Position numbers and translations under genes: made by a program. DNA of 8,453 bases from Acidobacteriaceae bacterium. GTDB lineage: Bacteria > Acidobacteriota > Terriglobia > Terriglobales > Acidobacteriaceae. How positions within the stretch are numbered: position 1 is the stretch's first letter; every line of letters begins with the position of its first letter. Where the stretch lies: assembly GCA_031296355.1 (NCBI GenBank), contig JARLFX010000197.1, positions 1-8,453 of the forward strand, read 5' to 3'. Below are positions 1-8,315 of this stretch, in pieces. Below the pieces are notes generated by a model. It was not told the origin of the DNA, made no database searches, and was given only the letters and a program-made list of their open reading frames with translations.

Positions 1-34
1 CCAAAACCCCAAAACCCCAAAACCCCAAAACCCC
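1..34. repeat. C4A4 telomere repeat at the left chromosome end
   Basis: The first 34 bases are CC followed by four perfect AAAACCCC units, with no interruption. Read inward from the end, this is the C-rich strand of a C4A4/G4T4 telomere, as found in spirotrich and some other ciliates. The array starts mid-unit, so the true tip is probably clipped by sequencing or assembly. Unique sequence begins at 35. This marks a genuine chromosome terminus and identifies the DNA as macronuclear. Confidence 0.96.
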
Positions 35-120
35 ATTGGATGACGACTGCGATGCGCGTAGCACATGCACTCGATCAACTGAGAGAATAGTATGTTTTTG
101 GGGGAACAACAATAAGACGA
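35..120 (-). other. 3' flank of the channel gene / subtelomere
   Basis: These 86 bases lie between the telomere and the TGA stop of the channel gene. They must hold its 3' UTR and any subtelomeric signals. I see no further open frame. A 10-base motif at 48-57 recurs inverted at the far right of the window and is listed separately. A T5G5 run at 94-103 looks telomere-like but is a single unit in the wrong orientation. Confidence 0.7.
48..57 (+). promoter_or_regulatory. Subtelomeric inverted motif, left copy
   Basis: TGCGATGCGC begins 13 bases inside the telomere junction. The same 10 bases occur on the opposite strand at 8442-8451, near the right end of the window. In both places an ACATG follows within a few bases (ACATGCACTC on the left, ACATGGCAGTC on the right). 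This may be a chromosome-end processing or telomere-addition signal, but two copies on one molecule are thin evidence. Confidence 0.35.
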
Positions 121-2202
121 TCATTTCTGCTGCTCGGCGAGCTTTGCGTTGAGCGAACGCACTACCTCCTCATACTCGGCATCCAGCTCTTTCTTCGCGT
201 TCTCCATTAAGACCTCGCGCTGGACCTTGTACTGCGCCCGAATGCTGTCGATCGTGGTCAGTATCTACCCATAATCGTATTGCTGAGCTAAAATACATCC
301 TGGACCTGGTCCTTGAGCCGCAGGGCGGGAACGGGGGCCTTCTCTTCCTCCTGTGGGATAGGGCGATGTTTTTCTGCCTCGGCCCGCTGTTCCGCCTCCA
401 AGAGAGCCTTGCGCTCCTTCTCGATGATCGTGCGCACCTCGACCTTGCGGTCTTCGGAGTACACCTTCTGGATTATTGACGCGATCAGGTTCTGCACAAC
501 GCAGATGAAGAGGATGATGAACGTGTACAGGAAGACCTGTCCGAAAACGAAGTCAATCCGGGTCAGGTCCGCGAACGTGTCGTATATGCTGTCGCCCACT
601 AGCAGCGCGTACTGTATGTGGATGGCCCGCGAGGCGCTCTCGAACCTGTGCGACTGCCAGAACACCGAGCTGCCCAAAAATGCGTAGCCGAAGAACACCG
701 TCATTGTGCCCAGCAGGTAGCGTATCACAGTTGAGAATGACCTGAATATCGCGCTGAACATGAAGAAGTAGCCCATGTCATATTGCAGGTAGCGAAGTAT
801 GTTGACCCAGGCAAAGAAGCAGCCGAATCCGATGAACGCGCTCGCCGACGAAATCTCTCTTGCTGGATCCACCAAGGCGATGAGACAGCCGGCCAGCTGA
901 AAAACGTTAGAGATGGCAGCAACGATGTCCCAGCCGTTGACCCACGAGTCTGGTGCCATCTTCTTCACGATCTCTTGTGCCTGCTTGTTACCCTTCCCAT
1001 GCTTGCCCGAGTGCAGCAGCGGTCCCCCGGGGCCGAGCACAAAGCTTGCGCCCACCATCTGTTCTCCCTCTGCCGACATGCTGTTTTCCTTCTGTTGCAG
1101 CGCGATCTGGTAATCCTCGTTCTTTCTGGTCATCACGTCCAGCGCTGCCTGCACCGTGTCCACGTTCCTTTCCAGGAAATACGGTTTTATGTAGCGCTCG
1201 TGGAATTTCGCGTAGATGTAGTAGGAGTCGAAGAAGTAGTTCCAGCAGAGACAGAGCGAGAACAGTGCCAGCAACAACACCAATCCGTGGATCCACAGGT
1301 GACGTGACCATTGGTACACTACGCCGGTGAAATAGTGGAGCGGTACTAGGCTCGGAACTGCAGCCATGTTGGTCGATGTTCAGCCCGATGACCGCGTGAC
1401 TCATGTGGTCAAATGTAATTCGCTCGTATATTGTCTACGTCGCGATATCGGATTAGGGGCGTATTACCCACGCGAAACAGTTGACCGAGGCGTACTGTCC
1501 GAACGAGGGCAGGCGACTCTTAAGCTTGTACTGGAGCGAGATCTCCTTGAGGTTCGGAAGGAACCTCTACGGCATCGAAGTGTGTGCGAATACGCGAAGA
1601 ACTTCGGGGGACATCTCGAGGAAAGCGAAGTATGTGCTATTTATCACATCGAAGAGCGGAAGACTCGCATTTTCCCAGCTGTGTTCCAGGTATTTGTACG
1701 TCACGTCCACCGGGATCGGGTCCCCCGTGGTTTCGTTCCTGAAGTACTCGAACTCCTCGATCGTGTCGTCTCCGATGGTGTAATAATTCTGCGCGAAAAT
1801 TGTTATAGAATTGTCGATACATTAATGTGGCCGCGGATGGTGGAATTGAGTTTGTCGATTTCGAAGATATCGATGTAGCGGGTGAAGGCCTTGGCGTTGT
1901 ACAAGCTCGAGTCGTTCTTCATGAACCAGTAGTAGAAATACTTGGACTCGGAGCGGGCGAAGCCCAGGGTGTTTTGTGAGAGAATCATGACCTGCGCACT
2001 GGTCGCGATCACCAGCAGAACGTGGACCAGCAGCGGCCATGGGAACTTGTCTGCGGGTCAGTGTTATGGAACGGACGGTACTGTATTTGACGTAGCTGCG
2101 GATAGGACTCATGCGCAGCCGTTCCTTGAGCGGGATCGGCTTCTGGGCCCGAAGCTCTCTCGCGACCTCTTCGCTCTCCTCCCTATCCCTGTTTATTGAC
2201 AT
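121..2202 (-). CDS. Mucolipin (TRPML)/polycystin-family cation channel, seven exons, 632 aa
   Basis: This is probably a non-selective, possibly Ca2+-permeable cation channel of endolysosomal, vacuolar or ciliary membranes. Exons are 2202-2082, 2050-1821, 1788-1594, 1566-1468, 1434-1347, 1318-297 and 264-121; they total 1899 bases and end in TGA. The basic cytosolic N-terminus (RLRMSPIRSYVKYNK, residues 29-42) resembles the RRLK..FMSP segment before S1 of mammalian TRPML. S1 is about 44-65. A luminal domain (66-250) carries NCFAWTIYERITFDH, matching the C-x-F-x-x-x-I...FD region of TRPML. S2 is about 252-275, S3 373-396 (starting VNGWDI, as in TRPML), S4 403-423, S5 431-460, the pore 479-497 (LLVGDSIYDTFADLT) and S6 501-528. 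A charged, coiled-coil-like tail fills about 530-632. The S2-S3 loop, about 95 residues, is longer than in animals. ATG 2202 was chosen because upstream sequence becomes AT-rich; in-frame ATGs at 2262 and 2358 are possible alternatives. An apparent start at 1367 is an artefact of intron 5. Confidence 0.92.
265..296 (-). other. Channel gene intron 6 (32 nt)
   Basis: GTATTT...GGTAG, phase 0, lying between residues 585 and 586. Unspliced reading hits TAG after two codons. Splicing joins a further 47 residues (DILTTIDSIRAQYK onward) in frame to a TGA at 121-123. Confidence 0.9.
1319..1346 (-). other. Channel gene intron 5 (28 nt)
   Basis: GTACCG...CGTAG, phase 1. Splicing makes an ATG codon (Met245) and joins NIDQHGCSSEP to MYQWSRHLWIHG just before S2. 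Unspliced reading does not connect the luminal domain with S2. Confidence 0.88.
1435..1467 (-). other. Channel gene intron 4 (33 nt)
   Basis: GTAATA...CGTAG, phase 0. It holds in-frame TAA and TAG codons and a CTAAT box 17 bases before its end. Splicing gives NCFAW|TIYERITFDH, which restores the conserved end of the luminal domain. Confidence 0.9.
1567..1593 (-). other. Channel gene intron 3 (27 nt)
   Basis: GTATTC...CGTAG, phase 0, with an in-frame TAG as its last codon. Splicing gives MSPEVLR|RFLPNLKEISLQYK. A 36-base alternative starting at the GTT seven codons upstream of the TAG-preceding stretch (1602) also keeps frame, but it lacks the GTA start shared by the other introns. Confidence 0.82.
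1789..1820 (-). other. Channel gene intron 2 (32 nt)
   Basis: GTATCG...CGCAG, phase 0, with an in-frame TAA and an ATAAC box 13 bases before its end. Splicing gives STIRGHIN|NYYTIGDDTIEEF within the luminal domain. Confidence 0.9.
2051..2081 (-). other. Channel gene intron 1 (31 nt)
   Basis: GTACCG...CGCAG, phase 1, with an ATAAC box 12 bases before its end. Splicing gives SYVKY|NKFPWPLLVHVLLV and so joins the basic N-terminus to S1. Confidence 0.9.
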
Positions 2203-2408
2203 ATCGTCGCTGTTCTTGCGATATAATAATAAGCCTAGTTCCACACCAAATAGACAGCACATTCCGTGGTTCGATGGCACGACGCGAATAGTGCACAGTG
2301 CATCAATGACACTGTAAGTAGGAGCGTAATGTACAGTGCGAGTGAATGTAGGAGACAATGGGAAGATATCAGTTAGGGATTCGTATGTGTATGTGTGCGA
2401 TTATTGTA
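2203..2408 (-). other. Intergenic spacer between the two genes
   Basis: These 206 bases separate the TAA of the TIG-repeat gene from the chosen ATG of the channel gene. They must contain the 3' UTR of one and the promoter or 5' leader of the other. The sequence is more AT-rich than the exons, with a TTATTATTATAT run at 2221-2232. No convincing open frame, RNA gene or repeat is visible. The frame upstream of ATG 2202 stays open, so the spacer may be shorter if an upstream start is used. Confidence 0.7.
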
Positions 2409-5400
2409 TTAGATGTTGTAGCTGATGGGACTACGCGGTATGATTGGCCGCTTGGCGCTCGGCGGGTTGTAGACCGTGCTCCGGGTCCCGGGCGGCGCCG
2501 GCGACTGTTGATGGCCCTGGAAGTACCCGCGTGTCCTGTAGAATCCGAACTCGTCCCTCAGCGTATGTGGCGGCTTGCCGAACAGTCCTGCTGCCGCACC
2601 TGTGTCACGTCCTGGCCGCTTCGAGGACTCAATGATCTCGGTCTCCGCAGCCTTGTTCAGAACTGCAGCGCAGCAGATGATCAGGGCGATCAGCGCCAGC
2701 AGGCCCAGGAGTATGCCGATTATGTATGGCCAGTAGAGGAAGAGAGTGGCGGTTCCGATGAAGGTGAAGAGACTGTTCTCATTCTCGTCAGTATAGTCGT
2801 GGCCGTTGATTGCGACCCTCAGATATACATGCTCCTCACGTATAGTGTCAGGCTATCGGACTCAGAAAAGGAGAATACCTCGTCCTTGATGTTAGGAGTG
2901 ACGCAGCGGACGGTGGTGGAGTTGAGGTAAATTGCGGGCGTGCTGCCGAACCTTCCGAAGCTGCACTTGACTCCGCTGTCAGGTATCCTCCTCGACATGG
3001 GCACCATCGCTATGGCGGAGTGATTGGGGTGGGAGGTACGTTCGACGAAGGGCGCCTTGGGGCTGGCGTATGCGTACACGTCGATAATCTGTCTCACCTT
3101 CGCGGACTTCGGATTAATGCGGACGATGATGGGCTGAGTGTAGAATCGGTAGACGTGTCCAGTCTCGGTCCATGGGTTGAACTTGGATTCGGCGCTCGCA
3201 TTCGTGTTCGCGCTCGCCGCATTCTTCTGCTGGGCGAACTTTGCTCCTGTCCACGGGTTGACCTTTTCGTCCATGAAGGAGACAGAGAAGGGCACTGCGT
3301 AAGGCGCACCGATGGCCTTGGGGATGTCCATGTGCTTCGGGGACGTGCAGATCATCCTCTGGGAGGACAGCACCTTCCCCTCCATTATCGCGTAGCTGCC
3401 CGGAATGCCGAAGCGACACTTGGCCTTGCCGTCGCGGGAGAAGCCTTCGCCCGTGACCGTGATCTGCGTCTGGACGCCGATCGGGCCCCCGTATGGGTCG
3501 ATGTCGTATATGCCGTAGGGGACGAACTCGGTGCCGTTCTTGGTCATAACGAACGACTGCCCGTTGAGTGCTGCCTCGCCCTTGTACGTCTGGTTAATGA
3601 CATCGATGGGCGGAATGTGGCACAGCATCTCGTGGTCGTTGAGCACCTCGGCGTCGCCAACGTACTTGCCAAAGCGACAGGCTGGGTGGGCCATGGCGAA
3701 GTCGGCGCGGAACCGGCTGCCGAAGAACTTGATCACGCCGTTGCCCTTTGCCGGGCCGGTGCGTGGGTAGAAGTCCGTCACATTGATCTGAGGATAGTAG
3801 TGGAACCCGCCCACGAAATTGTGTTGGTCGACACCATTGATGGTGACCTCGAGGGGGACAGTGCCGAAGAAGTCGTCGCCGTACCTCGCCCGCGGGATCT
3901 TGCACTTGATATAGTTCCAGGTGACCTCGATGGCGCGGTACTTGGTCTTGTCGAAGAAGCACGCGATCAGTCCACTGTCCTTAAAGCCGCTGCCCTCGAC
4001 AGTGAGGAGGCCGGCAGTGCCGTCAGAGGGGCCGCTGCGCGGGGTGGCCGACAGGATCGAGTAGAAGTAGAATATCGACCCGCTGTTCGTGTAGTCCTCT
4101 CCGTTAAAGGTGATCTCGATGTTGACGCGACTGCCCGAACTCCACCCTCCCGGCGACCTGCATACGATCGTTGTCGAGTTCTCATATATCGCAGGGATGT
4201 ACTTAGGCGGCATGGAGTAGTCCAGGGAGGTGAAGCGGCACTTGAAATCGGTGGCCGAACTCATGTTGGAGAACCTCGTGCCGAACAGCCGAATCCTCGT
4301 CCCGCCGCTCTCCGGCCCGCTCTTTGGCGAAATGTCCGTTATCACAGGCGGATAGTAATAGTTGAAGTATTGGCCAGTCTCGCCGAAGTCCACACCATTG
4401 AGGCCCACGCTCACTGGCAGTCTCACATCGGTAGTGTTGCTGGGCGGGGTCCTGCAGAGGATGCGCACGGTCGACTCAAACTCGCAGCGAGAGATCTTGT
4501 CGCCGATCTTGACGTAAGGGATCACGCCGTACTCTGGCATGTACTTGAACCACGCGCCGCGAATAATGAGCAGAGTGCCTCCGGTGGTGGGGCCGGCCCG
4601 CGGTTTCATGTCCTTGAAGGTGGGCTGCTGGTAGTAGTAGTATTCGAGGGTCGAAGGACCGTAGTAGTGGAGAAGGTAGCTCTTGGACTTGTGTATGGCA
4701 ATCTCCGTAGTGCGACCCAGGGCGAGGTACACCTGTCCGCCGTGGGTGCGGTCCCAGTTCGGCAGCTTGGGTGACAGGCTGTAGATGGTCTGGTACTGCT
4801 TGTTGTCCTTGTAGTACAGCTTGACCTCCTCGTTCATGCTGATGATATCGTGCTCGTATGGGTCAGCGGACATCATCTTGTCCTTGTTGTACAGGAACGA
4901 CTGGGCGGAATCCTTGTCCAGAAGTATCGAGCTCAGCACTCCCCACTTCAGGTGTAGCTGCTCGAAGTAGCGGAAGCCGGTGCCGATGATGTGCATGCGG
5001 GTGCGGCCGTAGGTGGGTCCGCAGGGCGGGTAGACTCTGTATATGGCCAGTTTCTCCGTGATCTTCACAATCTTCCCGCCAGAGTAGTCCGCGCCTCCGT
5101 TGACCGATATGTCCATGACCACGTTCTCGGAATCGCTTCCCTCGGGCATTTCCCACACTGGCGAGGTGCAGTGCAGATAGTTGTAATAATTGGCCTCCTT
5201 GATGGGATAGTGGAGCATGTAGCCCTGGGTGACGACGACCTTGCCGGAGAGAGAGGTGAATCTGCAGGTGGCGTTGCCGTACCTGCGGAATATTGGCTCA
5301 TCGTTGACTGGGTTGCGCGGGTCTGTGTAGTTTGTGTGATAGTTCGTCGGGATCAGCATTGTCTCATTCCCGTTCGACGCCACCTGTGGCGGCGCCGGCT

Positions 5401-8315
5401 CTCCGTACGTCGGTTCCTCAAAGTAGAAGATGGTAGCGTTGTTGCGGGTGAAGTCGTCACCGTAGACACTGACCTCGACAGCGAACTCGTCACGGTTGAG
5501 CGGCAGGCCAGTGTTGGAGTACACTACGTCCTTGTATGGGAAGGTCTGGGCCTCGATTGTGTTCTTGTCGATGTATTTGCCCATGACGACGCAAGGACCG
5601 TTGCGACAGAGGAGGGGCTTGTGGAGATAGCCGTAGCGGACCTTGAGCGAGCTGCCGGTGGTGTTCACGAAGCCGTACCCGTGGATCCTGATCGTCGTGT
5701 TCCCTCTCCGCGACACCATCTTTGGCTTAACGTTCCACACGAACGGGTCGTAGAAGCCGAACTCCTTGTTGTCGCTTGTATAATACTCGTCATCAAGGGA
5801 GATCTCCACTGGCACCACATCGGGACGGTTGTACTTGGGAATGCGACAATGGATCTCAGTGGCACTGACGCGTGTGGCAGGCACGAATATCGCCTCATCA
5901 CCCTTGCCGAAGCGACAGGTGACGTGGGTGCAGTTCTGGTCCAGGCAGCTGAAGTGTTTGCCCTTGACGAACAGCGTGATCATCGACGAGTGTGCCAGCG
6001 GCCCAAACGTTGGGTAGATGTTCTCGACTCTTGGTGAGGTGTAGTAGGTGTAACTGTAAGTCTCGTTGATGGGCAGGATGGGGTAGTAGTCTGCGCCGTT
6101 GAGGGACAGCTCCATGATGTGGTGGGTCTCGCCCGGCCCCGGCGGGGTCGTCCAGCGAATGTTCTCGTTGTCCACATATTCGGCCTCCTTGGGAGGAGTC
6201 ACGATGCTCGGGTTGTCGTAGCGACGCAGTCTGATCCACACCGGGCGTTTCTCGATGTTGCCATCGTTGTCGCGGTAGGGAGTAAAGCCGAAGCCGGTGA
6301 TCTTGATCACGGTCCCGCCAACAGACGGCCCCTTCCGCGGGTGGTAGTTCGTTACGATAGGCTTGCCGTAGTAGGTGAAGGTGTTCTCAACGTCCTTCTT
6401 GTTGAGAGTGATGTCAGGATTGTACTGCTGGCCGTTGACACCGTAGGAGACCACCACGTCGTCGGGCAGGGTCACGTTGGGGGTGCGAACGAACACAGTG
6501 TCCTCGGTGAAGTTGACTGGACGCACCTGGAAGGTGCCGAAGCGCACGGTCACGTTGCAGGCGCACACTGGCCTGAACCCGCGGCCCGTCAGCTTAACCA
6601 GGGTGCCGCCGTCGATAGGTCCGCCAGAAGGCACGACGGTCTTCACCGCAACCTCCTTGTAGTAGTGGAAGCGCTTCACCGGTCCGCTCAGGTCCTTCCT
6701 GTTAAGAGTGATGGACACGTCGTAGAAGGCCACCTTGTTCACGTTGACTCCGTAGCGATCCAGCACGGGCGGGGAGGAGCACTTGATCCTGTTGGGCTCG
6801 TACACCGTCGCGTTCATCATGATCGTCCCATTAAAGACGCAGTAGACCATGTCGAAGCCGGGGTCGATGAAGTTTTCGCCGTAGATGATCAGCTGTGTGT
6901 ACCCTCTCTCAGGCCCGCACGTTGGCTCGATGTACTTGATGATGGGCGTGTCGTAGTAGAGGTACTTGAACAGGTCGGGACTGGAGAAGTCGTCCTCGTG
7001 GACTGCGACCTGGAAGGTCACGTATCCGGGCTTGTCTGTTCTGGGGGAGGCGCAGGTCAGCTCGTTAACGTTGACGTACTCGCCAGGGACGGTGTTCTCT
7101 CCGAACTTGCAGCGGATGGTGCCGGTGTCTTCGAAGTTGCTTCCGTGAACGTGGACCACGGTCCCGCCTGAGACTGGGCCCATGAGCGGCTCGATGTCGT
7201 AGACGAACGGCGGCCGGTAATAGTAGAAGATATTCCCGTCGCGCGTCCACTCCTGGCTGTTCAGCGTTATCTCCACCACAACCTCTCTCAGGATGTATGA
7301 GGGAGGCGAGATGCAGACGATCTTGGTGGAGTTCAGAACCTGGGTAGGAACGATGCCGAGCTCTCCGAAGCGGCAGAAGGTGTCGTTGTAGTTAGTGATG
7401 GGGAAGTCCACGAATGGGTCGAAGTTGTTGCCCTTCAGCAGCACGTGGGTGCCGCCGGTATCCGGACCGCGGTTTGGATCAAGCATGAAGATGGAGGGGA
7501 ACTCGTAGTACCAATAGTCGATAGAATTGGAGAACTGCTGGTCGTTCATAGTCACGGACAGCGGCATAGGAGCGTCCACGACATCCGAGGGCGGCGCGCT
7601 ACGCACTCTGTTATAACGTCTGGATACTAGCAATAGATATAGTGCTCGTCCACGAAGTAGGCAGGCGACTCGCGTGTGCCGAAGGAACAGCGAAGGTATT
7701 GGTCGAAGTTGAGGAAGTTCTCGCCCCATATCTGGATGAAGGTCCCGCCGTTCTTCTTGCCGTATCTTGGGAATATCGCCGTGACCTTCGGCTACGCGAA
7801 AATTGAATTATAAGGACCGAGATACGTCGGGATAGTAGCGATAGTGCATGCTGTTGGCGGCGTCGGTGAAGTCTCCCGTAAGACTGATGGTGAACGGGAT
7901 GATCTCTGCCAAGTCTCCTGCTGGGTTATTATCGCACTGGAGACAGACGTCGTTCTATGTGACGTGAGACAGGTTGGCATGCCTTTTCCTCGGCCTCAGG
8001 CTCCTTGGTGCCAGGCAGAGTGGGCTGGGAAGAGCAGCGGACGTAGGTGGCGTTGACGACACGGTGGGAGTTGCCAAACTTGCACTAAGGAATCGTACAG
8101 GGTCTGTACCTTCGGCCGCTTGAACTCCAGCTCGCGACCCCTGAAGGGTCCGCCGCGGACCATGATTCTTGTTCCGCCTGAAAAGTTAACGGGAGAGAGA
8201 TACCGGACAAAGGCCCGGCGTCTGGTTCGATGCCGTCGATCCGCAGCCGCTCGACCGCCAGCCCGAAGGCCAGCATCAGCACTAGTGCCAACATAGTCGA
8301 TGCGCGGTTAGTCAT
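2409..8315 (-). CDS. Multi-IPT/TIG-repeat type I membrane protein (fibrocystin-like plan), seven exons, 1912 aa
   Basis: This is a large cell-surface or luminal protein, probably a receptor or adhesin; its ligand is unknown. Exons are 8315-8204, 8177-8110, 8084-7983, 7954-7826, 7791-7628, 7598-2879 and 2852-2409; they total 5739 bases and end in TAA. A signal peptide covers residues 1 to about 20 (hydrophobic MLALVLMLAFGLA). About 16 tandem IPT/TIG units fill 25-1798. Each tends to run P..GP..GGT, then G..F, CRFG or CKFG, C.SP, a V.I..NG strand and a closing YYY or FYY. Clear GGT units are near residues 38, 154, 239, 336, 522, 619 and 1198. Residues about 920-1182 are divergent. Around two dozen N-x-S/T sequons lie in this part and none in the tail, which fits extracellular exposure. 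One membrane span is at about 1802-1828, followed by a roughly 82-residue proline- and arginine-rich tail. Family assignment is firm; function is inferred. The third intron's boundary shifts the length by a few residues. Confidence 0.92.
2853..2878 (-). other. TIG-protein gene intron 6 (26 nt)
   Basis: GTATTC...GATAG, phase 0. Splicing gives TPNIKDE|PDTIREEHVYLRVAINGHDY, which completes the last TIG unit and leads into the membrane span. Unspliced reading ends at a TGA at 2819-2821 after 19 extra residues, before the membrane span. Confidence 0.92.
7599..7627 (-). other. TIG-protein gene intron 5 (29 nt)
   Basis: GTATCC...CGTAG, phase 2, with an ATAAC box 11 bases before its end. Splicing builds a Tyr codon and gives HYIYC|YAPPSDVVDAPMPL, a typical C-x-x-P core of a TIG unit. 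Unspliced reading meets a TAG spanning the exon end. Confidence 0.9.
7792..7825 (-). other. TIG-protein gene intron 4 (34 nt)
   Basis: GTATCT...CGTAG, phase 0, with an ATAAT box 15 bases before its end. Splicing gives HYRYYPD|PKVTAIFPRYG, the standard junction between one TIG unit and the next. Confidence 0.9.
7955..7982 (-). other. TIG-protein gene intron 3 (28 nt, probable GC-AG)
   Basis: A frame change is needed here, and the nearby exon has no GTA donor. The favoured reading is GCATGC...CATAG, phase 0, giving PEAEEK|NDVCLQCDNNPAG at a length like the other introns. Two GT-AG alternatives also keep frame: 7955-7970 (16 nt, four more residues) and 7937-7970 (34 nt, two fewer residues). The existence of an intron is firm; its boundaries are not. 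Confidence 0.55.
8085..8109 (-). other. TIG-protein gene intron 2 (25 nt)
   Basis: GTACAG...CTTAG, phase 0, the shortest in the window. Splicing gives LEFKRPK|CKFGNSHRVVNATYV, restoring the C-K-F-G motif of the first TIG unit. Confidence 0.88.
8178..8203 (-). other. TIG-protein gene intron 1 (26 nt)
   Basis: GTATCT...TTCAG, phase 1, with a TTAAC box 7 bases before its end. Splicing builds a Gly codon and gives PDAGPLSG|GTRIMVRGG, the G-G-T turn that opens the first TIG unit. Confidence 0.9.

Noticed and set aside
94..103. TTTTTGGGGG as an internal telomere repeat
   Set aside because: It is a single unit with five rather than four of each base, and its orientation is opposite to the terminal array. 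Chance is sufficient.
1319..1367. ATG at 1367 as the start of the channel
   Set aside because: This would omit S1 and the luminal domain. The upstream exons encode a convincing TRPML N-terminus and join in frame once five tiny introns are removed.
2202..2411. Fusion of the TIG protein and the channel into one polypeptide
   Set aside because: A TAA ends the first frame, a 206-base AT-leaning spacer follows, and all other introns are 25-34 bases, so a spacer-sized intron is unlikely.
3020..4774. A 584-codon open frame on the plus strand, with several other long plus-strand frames (for example 4991-6037 and 6119-7171)
   Set aside because: They lie antisense to the 4.7-kb TIG exon and are rich in Val, Asp, Arg and Ala as expected of mirror frames in GC-rich coding DNA. 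They show no recognisable domain, whereas the minus strand encodes clear TIG repeats.
7599..7729. ATG at 7729 as the start of a 1636-residue TIG protein
   Set aside because: Its first 44 residues are out of frame with the TIG core visible in the other frame at 7628-7791 (GTFIQIWGENF, CSFG). Splicing the 29-base intron restores the true frame and links it to a signal peptide at 8315.
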